Assembly (NCBI RefSeq): GCF_014839805.1
Contig: NC_051129.1
Location: 10,792,920 to 10,856,919, forward strand
Direction: 5' to 3'
Source of the DNA: Manduca sexta
Lineage: Eukaryota > Arthropoda > Insecta > Lepidoptera > Sphingidae
DNA: 64,000 nt
The translations under genes were made by a program, and so were the position numbers. Shown piece by piece: positions 23,040 to 35,725 of the stretch. Each line of letters starts with the position of its first letter. Position 1 is the stretch's first letter. The notes beneath the pieces are model-generated. The model was given only the letters and a program-made list of their open reading frames with translations, searched no databases and was not told the DNA's origin.

Positions 23040-25285
23040 CTTTGTTTTTTTTTAAAGATCTCACAATGTTTTAAGAAAGTCATAACACATACCATTTAAA
23101 GTAAAATACAAGTCTTCTTTGGTGATGTTTGCGTTCACACTCGTGGAAACCGAAGATTTTTCAGAATATTTGTAATTCGTCAAACGTTTTGTTTTAATAC
23201 GTTTTTACCATAGTTTGTACAACACAAAGTAAAGGTTATATTTTTTGTAAATATTCGGCACTGTGAACCAACAATAAATTTTAAATAATACTAAATTTTG
23301 TTATTAGCAAATGGCACTGCAAAAATTTGATGGCATATAAGTAAATTTTTTCGTCACTCAGCCTTTCAAAAACTCGGGTGTAAATCTAAAAGTAGAGGTA
23401 ATTTGTGAAATAAATAAGAATTGCACCATCACACAATTATCTAGACCAAAGACAGGGTTCAGTAACATTTATACTTGTTAGAGATATTATCATAGATAAT
23501 GTAGATTCTGAGCATGACTGAATAATTGTTGATAGTAATAGTTGATTAATTGATAGCATACTAACTAAATTGGACATAATTGCTCCAACAGCCACAAATT
23601 ATAAGGAATATTAGTATACGTCAAGCAACTAAGAAGGAGTACGCAGAAATTTGATGCATATACTATTGTTTCTGCACTCTCTTGATCTTGAGTTTGTTGG
23701 CAAAGAATGCTTATCGCAAGTCCGCCTTTACTTAAAGAAAAAAACTTACAGAACTGAATAAGCGAATAGCATATAAGGTCAGGGGGTCCTATCCATCTAC
23801 AGGGGAGTATCCGTCTTTTTGCAACCACTATTCGAAGGACAGCTTCCATAGTCGTAGGGGTAAGAGAATTAAAAAATCCCCTATTTACCTATATGGCCAT
23901 CAAAGTTATCCTTTGATTAGAACGCCCATATTTGCAAAAAGGCGTATTCGCCCCTATAGAGGAAATAGGGCCCCTTGACCATAATTATTCCATACAGGCT
24001 TTAGATTTGATTTTGTTTTTTTCCATAATTATTTAATGGTTAAACGTATAATTGTATGTAGCGCTTCGTAAGTCGCATTTTGTACTGTAAAGTCTTCTGA
24101 GACACTGAGTACCTTAGTTCTGATTTCAAAGTTCCATGGACATGTTTTATTTAATTCAATAAACAATTGATTACTATTATATTTGAGAACATAGAACCAT
24201 CTAGATTTTGATGTCGGTTAAAAGATAAATAAGTTGCAAAAGTCAAACACAATTGAATTTCGAACACTAAAATGGACCACAAACCAACGAAGCAAAGATA
24301 ACAATTTTTACCATATATTCTCAAAAGTTTCAACTCTACACGCTGGATAAAGCCTAGCATAAATCTGGTCAGTCTCAAGGGCTTAGGTGGATAGACAGGC
24401 GGACTGAACGATATATAACCTTAGTTTCTAACTACTGCACGCTTTAGAACTGCAATATTAGAAAATTTGCACCGCGAGTATACCTTAGAGATAGAATGGA
24501 GTCCGTATAGCTTACTTTGATATTAATTTATAGTTTTGAGACTGCATTGTACCAGTGGTAAGTGGAGTAGCGTCCAAAAGGAATATAGCTTAAATATATT
24601 GTAATATCGATTTGTTGCTATTTATAAAAATAAATTTATTTATTTTAATAGGTCCACCAATGGTTTTCACATTACAGTATTATTATAGCTTAATATAGTA
24701 TTAAACTGAATGTAACAAACCAAGTTAAAGGTAAACACAGCTTGCATTTGAATATAATATGAAGAGACGACCATGTTTCTTGCCATTATTGTTCTAAGCA
24801 CGCTGAATGGTGCTGTTTATGGGTTGGTCACTTATCATTCAGTTGTAATAAAAATATACAAATCTAACTCATGCTTGTGTCCTCGAAGGGGTAGAAAGGC
24901 GTGTAAATAATAAAGTCACGAAAGGCGATATTCATAACAAACACACCATTGCCGTATCGGGAATTGTTTTAATTATAGGTCTTACAATTTACAGTAACAC
25001 AGTACATTGTCATTAATAGTTGATAAAAGAATTCCACACAAAAAAGTAAAAAAAACAACTGTTTAAAATTTTGAATGAGTAGAAAAACTTACACGATCCA
25101 CGATGTAATATAATTATTATATAACTAAGACTTGACTAACTATAATGTATTTTAATACTTGAAGAAAAAATTTGTACCCTTTTTTAAGCACATTGCGTGC
25201 ACGGAGGCGTGAGATTTAGGTCATAAATCAATTTATATTAACGAGTGAAGAAAAAAGAAATGTATAATATGTAATAAAAATATTT
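23040..25285. other. Intergenic, nothing identified
   Basis: A 94-codon minus-strand frame at 23565-23849 has no domain or hydrophobic pattern I recognise. CCCCTATTTACCTATA (23877) and CTATAGAGGAAATAGGG (23955) form a short inverted repeat. A Repeat A scrap lies near 24555-24580. Confidence 0.45.
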
Positions 25286-25287
25286 CT

Positions 25288-25455
25288 TATGTTTACGCGA
25301 ATGTAAGATATTGAAATAAATCATTTTTTCGGATTTTTCATCGCGGTTTTTTTTATTATTATTTACTCCCGAACGTTTCGAAGACTTCGCAGACTTCGTG
25401 GTCACGGGACGGACGGTCTTCGTCGCGATAAGACCCATAAAATAGTTATCCTCAA
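25288..25455. mobile_element. MITE-2 copy, right end diverged
   Basis: Left flank TTATGTTTACGCGAATGT and TTGAAATAAATCATTTTTTC; centre GAACGTTTCGAAGACTTCG and TTCGTGGTCACGGGACGG. The right terminus is only partly matched. Confidence 0.7.
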
Positions 25456-25459
25456 TGTT

Positions 25460-26460
25460 ACAAATATATTAAATTCGACGGTAAAATTTTGACCACTAGA
25501 CGATCGATTTTAATATTGTGAAAAATTCTGAGAAAAGATTTTCACAAAGTACGAGCCGAAAATACTGGCAAAACATAAAATATTATAACGAGATATCAAA
25601 ACTACTATCAAAGTCAATCACAGAGCAAAATTGGCAATACGAACTTTCTCTGGTACGCGAGAAAGTATCAAATCTATTACGAAAATAACCTGCGCATACC
25701 CTATTTCCATACAAAGTGCTTTTTTAAATTCTACATTTCGATACTTAAGGTATCTTTTGTTTTGACGACTCGTGACAAAAATATTTGCTGCTTAATTCCA
25801 GATTATAAATTTTATAATATATTTTGAGAATTCATGATTACTGAGATAGTCTACGTTTCAATTAATCTCGCTTGAACGCCTTTATATTTTTTTCTGCATT
25901 ATAAAATCCCACGAGTAATAAACTACGCTAATAAGTAATAACTAATAATTAATGTCTTAAAAGATTTTTCCGAAGTCCGAAAATGTATAGATACAATACA
26001 AAATAACACCCTGTTGTTTTAGGTCGATTTTCTTCAAGACAAAACCAATTTTCACTAATAAGATTCCTTCTCCAAAAACCACACATAAAAAATACTTTTT
26101 ATTCTACATTTATGCAATACGGTCTTCAATTTCTGTGGTTTCCATAACATACCATGCCTATGGTAACCTCAATAACGGTAAATTTACCTATACGGCTATG
26201 TTAATAAGGTTGAGACGTGGCAATCTCAATTCTCAACTTGAAGGAAATAGCCTCGATTGTCGTGTTCGAGCTTGGTTTGATATAAACGCCCTATTACAAA
26301 CATTAGGCTCGCCGCATACAGTCATTTTTTTTGTTTGAGTTTTATTTCAAAGCATGTGTAATACTTTTAGAAGTGACCTTATTTTTCAAGGGGATTGAGT
26401 CACTTGCTCGTTTTCCCGATATATCTATACATAGATAGGGCAAACAAGCTAGTGAGTCAA
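25460..26460. other. Intergenic, nothing identified
   Basis: No supported gene or repeat; GTCACTTGCTCGTTTTCCC at 26398 is echoed in reverse by GGGCAAACAAGCTAGTGA at 26438. Confidence 0.45.
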
Positions 26461-26465
26461 TTCTT

Positions 26466-26688
26466 CAGCTTTATATACTAATATACAAAGCTGAAGACTT
26501 TGTTTGTTTATTTGAACGCGTTCATCTCAGGAACTACTATACTATATTTTGAATTTCTTTGATAGAATGCTACATTATTCCTAGTACTAAGTGCTATTAG
26601 CTACTTTTTATGACGGGAAAATGTAAAGTGGGACTTTTATCCCTGAACAACTTTTTCACGCGGGTGAAGCCGCGAGCACAAGCTAATA
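26466..26688 (+). mobile_element. Helitron-like non-autonomous element, both ends present
   Basis: Starts TATACTAATATACAAAGCTG and ends TTCACGCGGGTGAAGCCGCG then AGCACAAGCTAAT. This is the pattern of short lepidopteran elements with a CTAG/CTAA-type 3' end next to T and no target duplication. Assignment to Helitrons is from memory of such ends; an RTE-derived origin is possible. Confidence 0.5.
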
Positions 26689-27654
26689 TTGTATAAATAT
26701 CGGCTCATTAAATAGTAAATTATAATAAGTAAAAAAAAACTGCCATAATTGTGTCGACTGGCGAGGGGAGGAACAAATTACATCACATACAGAAATAGAA
26801 GAAACGAATATTTTTTTATAAATCATGCCAATTATTTGTATCAAAAATATTTTCCATGCTCATTTTGCTCAGTTAAGGCGACTAAGTTCTAAGCAAATTA
26901 GAATTACAACTGTATTATAATATACGTAAGGAATATTTTAAAAATTAATAAAACTGTTATTCACATTCTAGTACAAATTATAAAGCTGCCACAGTGAGCA
27001 CTGCAAAAAGTAGGATAAAGAGTTAAGTACTTTGTTTGCGAACAGCTTTATCTCAACGGAATGAAGGAGAAAACGTTTTTCACGGATTTTACGGTAGTTA
27101 GCGGTATTCCCGTAAACATTTCCAACTGAGTTCGCGTCGATTTTTTGAGTTCGTAACCAAATGAGTTCCTTGCTTTTCAATTACGTGTGGCTTTAGATGT
27201 TTGAGAGTTATTGACATATGTTTAGAAATATTGGGATTATTATTTGCTTATGTGTTTCGTTTTGATCGTCCCTCCGTTAATTAAAAACCCTTCCCATACA
27301 TATTAACGACAAAAATATAGTTTATATATCAAAATTTCAGTAAAATTATGTGTTTAATCATCAAAATCCACGCGGCGGTTAATACGTGAACTTTTCCGGC
27401 AATTCCAAATATTGTCAAAATCTAGTGTTCATAGTAGCATATTCTTGTTATGAAACCTCATACGTTTCTAGGTCCGTAAAACTTGCGATATTTTATCATT
27501 TATACAACATGATTATTTAAGAACTGTACGTTGTTAATGATTTGGTATTGTATGATTTGAATGGTAGAGAACTGGTCTAAATGTTTTGAATACGTTAAAC
27601 ATCATAGAGCTCTATAAAAGGTTTGGCAGCAAGAAACAGACAGAAATCTCATTC

Positions 27655-27790
27655 AGACCGTCCCGTTACTATGAAGGATGCAAATTGCAAAGTCTTCGAA
27701 ACGTCGAAGAAAATTTAATTGAAAAAACCGCGGTAAAATAAAAACTAGTTTTATTTCAATGTCTAACAATCGAGAAAACATAAAAAATCA
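27655..27790. mobile_element. MITE-2 copy, left end missing
   Basis: Right end ACTAGTTTTATTTCAATGTC preceded by GTCTTCGAAACGTCGAAG. The left inverted repeat is absent. It lies just left of MITE-1. Confidence 0.7.
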
Positions 27791-27917
27791 CTAAAGAAAT
27801 ATGTTCATAAAGCACATAAATCTTTTAGATTTAAATCAAGAATATTTGAAACCTAAAAATTTTTAATTTCTTTTGATTTTACTATAATATAAAATCCGCA
27901 AAATATTTTTATTTTAA

Positions 27918-28169
27918 GGTTATAGCTTAAGGTCAATTTTTCATACATTTTGTTTCACCTTTAATCTGGGTAACTAAACAAGTATTGACAAGTAAAGAAT
28001 TTAAATTCACGTCTAGTTAGTGATTAGTTCTCGCAGTTGAAAGAAAAACGTGAAAATAGTTAATATGCATGGATATTTCGGCCTTTAAAATTTCGTCGTA
28101 TTAAATTGTTTAGTTACCCAGATTAAAGGTGAAACAAAATGTATGAAAAATGGACCTTAAGCTATAACC
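27918..28169. mobile_element. MITE-1, TTAA-flanked, 64-bp terminal inverted repeats
   Basis: Termini GGTTATAGCTTAAGGTC... form 64-bp inverted repeats (27918-27981 and 28106-28169) with one mismatch. Flanked by TTAA at 27914-27917 and 28170-28173, the target of piggyBac-type transposases. No transposase inside, so it is non-autonomous. A TA-target (Tc1/mariner) reading of the same junction cannot be excluded. Confidence 0.88.
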
Positions 28170-28179
28170 TTAATACCTA

Positions 28180-28980
28180 AATATTAGACCACTGTATTTC
28201 AATTATTACTTATCTTTTTGTTAAATTATTCTCATCTCAGTGAATTTTTTTTTGGGAATATTTTTTTTCACCTTATCATTTCCAAATCATCTATTCCAAA
28301 TCTGACGACGTGACGTTGACATTTGAGCAGAAAAATTTTCGCCACCAAAAATAGAAATAATTAAATATTGAATAACTGTGTTACGTGGAAGGCCCCGTGG
28401 GTGTTATGGAAAATGTTTGGCGACAGGATCAAAAGGTAGTTTTCCTCATAATCTTATTTGTTTAGATCGCCATCGCTCTACTACCTTCATAGCCGACCTT
28501 TCGCCGGTAAAATGATGCTTTTACGCAGCGAAGGGAAGCGCAGTAATTATTAAGGTAAACAGTAATATTGACATCTTATTTTCATATTATTTGACATAAA
28601 AAGTTGCAATAGTGATTAATCAAAAATATAATAAATTAAAAATTGGTAAGTTTAGTCGTTTAAATATACTGATTAATTATAATAAAAATAATTGACATCT
28701 CAAATGTTAAAACACGTGCCGAGTAATATTATATATAAATATAAAATTATAACAATATAATTTTTTTGCAATTGGGTAAAAAAAATATATTGTTATAGAA
28801 AAAAAATAATTTGAAATAAATAAATACACAATCATAAAGTAATTTATTCAGTATATTTTATTTTTATAAAAATTATTAAAAATGCGAATAAATCTAATTC
28901 GATATTTCATAAGCATCAATTTAATATATAAAAAACATAATGTTTTTGTATTTCATCTTTCAGTAATTATTGTGAATCAT
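28180..28980. other. Very AT-rich intergenic
   Basis: 28600-28970 is almost pure A/T. No gene or repeat family recognised. Confidence 0.5.
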
Positions 28981-28992
28981 GAAAATATATCA

Positions 28993-29220
28993 GTTTGATG
29001 GTATTACATTTTATATTCGCCCGGATAGCGATCACCGTACACAAGGTGTTAAAACCCGCCATCATCACGTAAGTGTGTCACATTCTGGGATCAGCTGGTG
29101 TATATCCAGTTCCAACAGGCTTGCAAAATTATGTCAACTGCTGATAATCATCTCTTTTTAGTCGACATTCTATTGGACCCCACTTCACTTACCATCAGGT
29201 GCGGCGCGGTCACTTGGCTT
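28993..29220 (+). repeat. Repeat A copy
   Basis: ATATTCGCCCGGATAGCGAT, AACAGGCTTGCAAAATTATG and TTACCATCAGGTGCGGCG. Confidence 0.8.
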
Positions 29221-29391
29221 TATCCATATAAAAAAGTCATCAAGTGATACCTACAGCAATCATTGCTGGTCAAAGTTTCCTTGGGCTTCACTTAATATAA
29301 CGTGCAGTGAATATAATGCGTATGTTATTCAGAATCATTGTACACCCTACATGGTTAAGTTAGAATTATTCTTGTCTCATATTACTTGTAC

Positions 29392-29522
29392 ATAACATAC
29401 ATAACATCACGCATTTATCCCCGAAGGGGTATGCAGAGGCGCAACTAGGGCACCCACTTTTCGCCAAGTATGTTCCGTCCCATGATGTGATAGGGGGCGA
29501 GCCTATCGCCATATATAATCGC
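29392..29522 (-). mobile_element. SINE-2, 5'-truncated
   Basis: Only the 3' half of the SINE is present (from GGCGATAGGCTCGCCCC to the tail). Exact 14-bp duplication CATATTACTTGTAC at 29378-29391 and 29523-29536, which suggests a fairly recent insertion. Confidence 0.92.
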
Positions 29523-29916
29523 CATATTACTTGTACCCGTATAAATATACATAATATGGTTTTATTTACTAACGTAGTGTCAAAATGACCCTGTATATGC
29601 CATTGTATCCAAATGTTATATCGTATTAAACTTGATATTAAACCAAACACTCAATATGCGAAGTTTTAGCGTCTCAATCTAATTCTGTTAGATCCACGGC
29701 CGGGCCGACATAACTCGATAATACAGGCAATCTAGCGAGCCAATATCTTTTGGGCCGGCATTAATATTCATTCCAGTTGCTTTGTAAACACTATACTCGC
29801 GATAGAGTTGAAGATTTCAGAAAATTATTGTTTTGAGAATTCAATCACAAGTTTGGAATTGTAATCATGTCTTGTGCTAACAGTATAGAAAATCAGCTCT
29901 TGCTTTGTCTGTTACG

Positions 29917-30072
29917 CTTTTAGGGATGAACCGCTGGACTGATTTCGATGGCATAGATAGTTTAAGATCTTGGGAGGGATATACGCTACATTTTATTCCG
30001 GGAAAATATATAGCGGTTCTTTTGTTTCAGAAAAACTTTTTCATACGGGAGGAACCGCGAGCAAAGCTATGT
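29917..30072 (+). mobile_element. Helitron-like 3' part
   Basis: AACCGCTGGACTGATTTCGA, CATTTTATTCCGGGAAAATA and CGGGAGGAACCGCGAGCAAA then GCTATG. Confidence 0.5.
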
Positions 30073-30649
30073 ATTATAAAAATACTTACGGACTTAATTG
30101 TGTAAAATACAGTGAACATATTTGATTAAATTGACTAGATATTTCTAGATGCATTATTATCAGATATGATGGAATATTTTTTTTATAACAATAATAAACA
30201 ATTTATTTTATTCCAATAAAACATTTTTTTACTTGTATTTAATATTAAGTGTGTAGAAATAGTTAAATATATTTTTCCGTATTACTGCACTATTCATTTT
30301 GAATTAAAACATGATAGAGATAGCTATTTTCTCCCGCCATCTGGCTAGCGCAATGTGCGGCATGAACCATTCGCTCTAAAGAAATTCGTTTCAATACCTC
30401 ATTTGCCAAGTACTCTACTGCAGTCTTTTGTAGATGCTACGTAGAAACGTTTTCATGGAACCAGAATTAGATGTACTTTTCAAAAATAATATTTATTCCA
30501 TGCATTTTTTTTGAAATTTTCATCAATTATTCACCAATAGTTTAAATAAATAAATAAAATGAATGCTTTATTCATCACGTAGGCGAACATAGTTGCACTT
30601 ATAATAAGTCATGGTATGTACTATGAGAATATTTAATTATTATTTAAAT

Positions 30650-30712
30650 AAAGTCGCTTAAATTGTTCTGATAAGCCGCGATAAAATTTGGAACTAGTTT
30701 TATTTCGATAGA
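30650..30712. mobile_element. MITE-2 end fragment
   Basis: AAGCCGCGATAAAATTTGG then AACTAGTTTTATTTCGATAG matches the right terminus only. Confidence 0.6.
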
Positions 30713-30779
30713 GTAAAATATACATAATATTTATTAGTAAGGATATTATTTGTTACCATCGATATAAATGTACTACATT

Positions 30780-31020
30780 TGGCGTTCCGAACATTCAATG
30801 TGTTCAACTGAATTGAACTGCAATCCATTCAAACTGACTTTAGTATGTTTCAATATTGACAGCTTGTGGCTGTGTACGGAGTGGCACTCATTATATAAGA
30901 ACTTGAGTCTAAGTGTAAACCTGGATTTGAATAAAAAATATTAGTCAAATAAGTAAAATTATTTCTTGTTCAAGTGAATAAATAGGTTATAACAGTGACG
31001 TTTTGGTCGCCATTTTAGTT
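30780..31020 (+). repeat. Dispersed repeat, paired with 44.6 kb
   Basis: Contains GAACTTGAGTCTAAGTGTAA, ATATTAGTCAAATAAGTAAA and AGTGACGTTTTGGTCGCC. The reverse complement recurs at 44600-44825 in the same order. Confidence 0.65.
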
Positions 31021-31280
31021 CAGATTTTGAACAAATAGTTTATATGGACGTTCGTGTCTATAGAATATACGTCAATGATTTGCTACTTTGTGTAGCAATC
31101 ATCATACATTGTAATCCACGCTTCATAGTAAATTCCCCTGGGTAGTTCAGGGCCAGCCGGAGTATCGAATTACTATGTAGACCGATATTACCTCAAATGA
31201 GAATGTATCAATATGTATAGTTGATTGTAACCAACGAGGCGTTTTAACTACCTATCGGATAAAAAAATCGAGACCTTATG

Positions 31281-31530
31281 TGTAACTAAAATACTAGTAT
31301 ATAGATAAACTTTGGTGTTAATTCTGAAAACCAAAAGTTCAGAAATGGTGAATTCATTTCTCATATATGTAAGTAAAATATCAGTATATTGGTAAACTTC
31401 TGAAAAACGAAAAGTTCAGAAGTGGTGAATTCATTTCTCATACATGTAAGTTAAATACCAGTATATTGGTAAACTTCTGAAAAACGCAAAGTTCAAAGGT
31501 GCTGAATTAATTTCTCATATTTCGTAGTTT
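31281..31530. repeat. Tandem repeat, about three units, 77-bp period
   Basis: AGTTCAGAAATGGTGAATTC recurs near 31336, 31413 and 31490, each with ATTTCTCATA and TATATTGGTAAACTTCTG-like parts. The first interval is about 11 bases longer. No coding. Confidence 0.8.
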
Positions 31531-32474
31531 CAGAAACCTAAACTGGCCTTAAATATCATAATTCGAAAATCGAATTCGATTATTCATAATTTAAAAATAG
31601 AATTTGATTGAGAATACGAAATACGCTACCAAACGCCCATACAACGAAGAGTGTCGTCATTTCCTTATTTAATTTATTCCTTATCATCTAATCCATTTTT
31701 ACACGAAGCCATAAAGGGCAGGAATTGAGTGAGCGCGTAATAAAACGGTACAAGGGCACATCAGCCAAGTTGTCTCAAAACGTTATAATAACGTAATAAA
31801 ATTCAATTTATACAGTCCTTATCTAGTTGCGGAGCGTATTATCATAAGGGCTGTTTTCCATTACGCATAATGTATTAAATATTTTCGCTTTTGCCAATTA
31901 TATATTTTACAAAATGTGTTTTTAATCTTCGACGCAATAGGAGGTGTTTAAGATATCTGTAAGTAAGTAGCCACTCCCATTGTAGGTTTTTACATGCCTA
32001 TTCAGGGTATACAGGGTCATTTTGACAGTGCATTACTAAATGAACCCATATATGTACGTGGAAATAAAACTTCACAATAAGTTGCTGGGGCCATAGATGT
32101 CAAAAGGGGAAGTTTAAAAAAAAAAAAATATTAATATAAACTTATTTTAATTTTACGTGTCCTAATGCCACTACTTACTACTACTACTCTTAGAGAATTC
32201 ATCGCAACGGCAACATCACAATTTCAGTTAGAAATTCACTCGCATACACGCCATACTCGCATTAAACTACAAAATAATCAAAAAATTATAACCAGGATTT
32301 TTGGTGAAAATATTCGTTATTAATGGATGATTTTTAGCACAAAGTCAGGTAAGGTGATCACGAGTATGCGGTTTAATTTAGTCACGCAATGTAGTAAAGT
32401 TTATGACTTAAAATATTTGTATTTATGTCGAATGTATGTTTGAGACAATGTGGCTGTAAGTACATCCACATTGT

Positions 32475-32795
32475 CTCATCTCTGCATCATCCAAAGGTTG
32501 ACTGATAGAAAATGCCTTAGGCATTAAGTCCACTTAAATACATTAACCGTATACAAATCTATATAAAAATGAATCCCTATTTCCCTTGCTCACGCCATCA
32601 CGCGTGAACGGATGGAACGATTTCACAATTATTTTTCTTTGTTGTGTTTGTTATTGTCATGAGAAGGTTCTTATGAAAGAAAAAAAATAAAAAATAACTG
32701 TCAGTGGTTTAAAATAACTGTCAGCGATCGACAGAATGCGCGCGTGCATACATAGTTAAGATAGGACAACGTCTGTCGGGTCAGCTAGATTTAAA
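32475..32795 (+). mobile_element. Two adjoining repeat fragments
   Basis: 32475-32560 contains AATGCCTTAGGCATTAAGTC, the reverse of a segment at about 42020-42060. 32570-32795 contains GGATGGAACGATTTCACAAT, GAAGGTTCTTATGAAAGAAA and ends ACGTCTGTCGGGTCAGCTAG, a CTAG-type end. Confidence 0.5.
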
Positions 32796-33280
32796 TATAA
32801 AAAATGCTTTTTATACTTACGCCAAAATAAATATCTTCCTCTCATACACTACACACGACTATAAAGTGCCCCTACAAAATAAATAACCGCTCTAATGACG
32901 TGTTTGGGTCTCGCTATCTGAACTTCATCTCAACGTTAGCTATTCTGCTCTGTCTCTCCCGAATTCCTTTGTACGGCACACAGCATTCCCCAAATATATG
33001 AGCAGATTAATTGCTGTATTAATTATGACGTGAATCTCAATTATAGTGGGAGATAATAGTATTAATAAAATGATTGTTTGACTTGGTATTATTAGAGATC
33101 TGAGATTATAAAGAGTGGACATTGGAAAGCTTGTCATACAAAAATTTAGCGCTCATGCGATGGTTATTAAATATACCGTGAAAAAGCAAAACATAAATGT
33201 AAAACAATTAATATTTTTTCCATATCGTGATGTGCAGGTTTTTAATGCACATATTTGCTTATTTTCTGTTAATATGTTGT

Positions 33281-33607
33281 TTAAGGTCATACATTTGTTT
33301 AGTAACTAAACAAGTATTGGCAAGTAAAGAATTTAAATTCACGTCTAGTTAGTGATTAGTTCTCGCAGTTGAAAGAAAAACGTAAAATAATTAATAATCA
33401 TGGATATTTCGGCCTTTAAAATTTAATATGACGAAATTTTAAAGGCAGAAATATCCATGATTATTAATTATTTTTACATTTTTCTTCAACTGCGAGAACT
33501 AATCACTAACTAGACGTGAATTTAAATTCTTTACTTGCCAATACTTGTTTAGTTACCCAGATTAAAGCCGAAACAAAATGTATGAAAATGGACCTTGAGC
33601 TACCACC
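33281..33607. mobile_element. MITE-1 relative arranged as a long palindrome
   Basis: The right end repeats the MITE-1 terminus and is followed by TTAA at 33608-33611; the left terminus is shortened. The interior is an almost perfect inverted repeat: arms about 33304-33424 and 33434-33553 with about 10 bases between. Each arm contains the TTAAATTCACGTCTAGTTAG and CATGGATATTTC segments found once in the 27.9-kb copy. Confidence 0.88.
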
Positions 33608-33821
33608 TTAAGTATTAATATCTAGGAACGCTCTGACATCTTGTCATACGGACATTTCAAATAGAACAACGATTTATTGCCAATTGATAATAACTTTCGG
33701 AGCACAAACTCGCTCCCAATGTCCGGTTTATAACTAACTATACGGTATAATATTGTTCAATCGTGCAGTATTTTAGAGACTTTATTTATTTATTTATTCT
33801 CTCTTAGAAAAAATTGTTGTT

Positions 33822-34948
33822 GTTTCAGAAAAAAATTGTTCCATTAATATGGCTATCTACGACTTCCTTAATTTAATACTGTCAGATATGAATGAAAAAA
33901 TTCAAACTAGTGCTATCTTTATGGATATGACTAAAGCTTTTGATTTGGTTGATCATAACATTTTATTGCAGAAATTGTACATATATGGTATCAGAGGAAA
34001 TGTATTATCGCTTATAAAGTCTTATCTCAGCAATAGGACGCAATGCACAGAAATAAAGCGAATTTCTAAAAGTAGTAAAAAAGAACTCAAATATATTTCA
34101 GAATCTCGTAATATCGCACATGGTGTTCCACAAGGCAGCGTACTAGGACCTCTTTTATTTTTGGTCTATATCAATGATTTTCCGAAACACCTGTCTTATC
34201 CTGCGGTTCTTTTCGCTGACGACAGTACTGTTATCATAAGACGCGAAAAAATTTAAAGTACGAAGATGACTTGAAAAATGCTTTGAACGAATCTGTGGAA
34301 TGGCTTAACAAAAATAATTTAATGTTAAATATTTCTAAAACTAAAATCATGTCATTTAAACAAAGAATTATTTCCCCTGGCATCAATTTGACATTTAATG
34401 ATGAAATTATTGATGAAGTCTCATGTACAAAATTTCTTGGCTTAACAATAGACAATAAATTAACCTGGAAAGACCATTCGTTAAACTTAATCAAGAAACT
34501 AAATAAATTTTCTTTTGCTCTTTACAAACTTAATAAAGTAGTCAACCAAGCCGCCGTAGTTACTGCCTATTATGGGTATGTTGACTCAATACTGCGCTAT
34601 GGAGTTATTTTCTGGGCTAACTCGTGTGAAAAAGAATCCATCTTTAAAGCTCAAAAAAGGTGCGTTCGAAGCATATGTGGACTTAAATCAACCGAAACAT
34701 GTAAACCATACTTTAAATCGCTTAAAATATTAACTTTACCTTGTCTTTACATATATGAGACCGCACTGTTTATAAAGAAAAACAGCAACATGTTTAAAAA
34801 AGCATCAGAACAACGTCAAATAAGTCAAAAATCCAATTATCAATATAATTTTCCTTTAAGAGAGTCTAAAACTGCTCTGTTGCATAAAAGCGTCTTCTGC
34901 ATGGCTCCAAAGATTTATAATAAATTACCATATAACATAAAAAATTAA
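33822..34948 (+). pseudogene. Reverse transcriptase fragment of LINE-2, frameshifted
   Basis: Seen: IFMDMTKAFDLVDH, GVPQGSVLGPLLFLVYINDF (about 34122) and a catalytic FADD at 34212-34223 (a YADD variant). After a frame change come LNISKTKIMSFK, KFLGLTIDNKLTWKDH and the C-terminal RYGVIFWANS and FKAQKRCVRSICG. The frame changes in the A run at about 34245-34250: one more A would let RRE continue into NLKYEDDLKN. The 5' part of the RT (fingers) is absent, so no active enzyme can come from this copy. Confidence 0.85.
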
Positions 34949-35289
34949 ATATAATACAATTCAAAAGACAATTGCATAATTTATTATTAAACAAGTGCTA
35001 CTATACAATTGACGAATTCCTTGCTGACAACTTTAAGGCAAAATAATTAATACTAATTACATTTGAAATGAATAATATTATTGTAAAATTTCATTATTAT
35101 AACACGGTGTAGTTGTAGCACTAATGTAGATATTATATAGTGTTACATAAAATTGTGCTATTTTGGGCATGTGTAATACCTTTGTCACTTTGTGTGTATG
35201 GAATAATTGTGTACACCCGTGGGGGTCGATTTTTGTAGATCTAAATTATAATGATACCAACTACTGTACCAAGAATCACACAATAAAGA

Positions 35290-35309
35290 TTTGATTTGAT
35301 TTGATTTGA
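35290..35309 (+). repeat. (TTTGA)n tail of LINE-2
   Basis: Four copies of a TTTGA pentamer lie immediately after the AATAAAGA signal and end the element. Confidence 0.85.
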
Positions 35310-35624
35310 AATATTACATGTATATTTAAATACAAGTATATTAAATTTATGTTCGGCTGGCACTTAAAATAGGAAGACCTGAGCTATAAATGCCAGCAAC
35401 CTTCCAATGACTCAGTTTAATGTACTTGTATAAAACAAAGTTTTAACAATGTGCGACTTAATCTAATATAAAATGTTGCAATTATACGTCTCTATTTGTA
35501 ACAAAATAAAGGATTCGACAATGATAAGCCTTATAAAAAGCCAAAACTAGACAGCTTATTAAATAAATAACAATTATTAAAACTAATTATAATTAGTAAA
35601 TAGTACATGTTTTGCAGCAAGACT

Positions 35625-35705
35625 GTTGATGTCTGTATGTGCTTTAGTCTGCTTTATTAACGGTAATAGCTTTTCACGCGTGTAAAGCCGCGAGCAACAC
35701 CTAGT
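35625..35705 (+). mobile_element. Helitron-like 3' end
   Basis: TTTTCACGCGTGTAAAGCCG then CGAGCAACACCTAGTCTAAT, directly before a Repeat A copy. Confidence 0.45.
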
Positions 35706-35725
35706 CTAATATATTATTATTATTT

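Larger units (their letters stand above)
33815..35310 (+). mobile_element. 5'-truncated non-LTR retrotransposon (LINE-2), RT part only
   Basis: Begins inside the RT domain, close to a KNCSINMAIYDFLN segment, and runs through the RT C-terminal region, about 340 bases of 3' UTR with AATAAA, and a (TTTGA)n tail at about 35290-35309. The endonuclease and N-terminal RT are missing, as usual for incomplete target-primed reverse transcription. It is a different family from the LINE at 12-15 kb: different tail repeat and only distant RT sequence. Confidence 0.85.

Noticed and set aside
23565..23849. 94-codon minus-strand frame
   Set aside because: No domain, start context or repeat of the sequence elsewhere; fits chance in AT-rich DNA.
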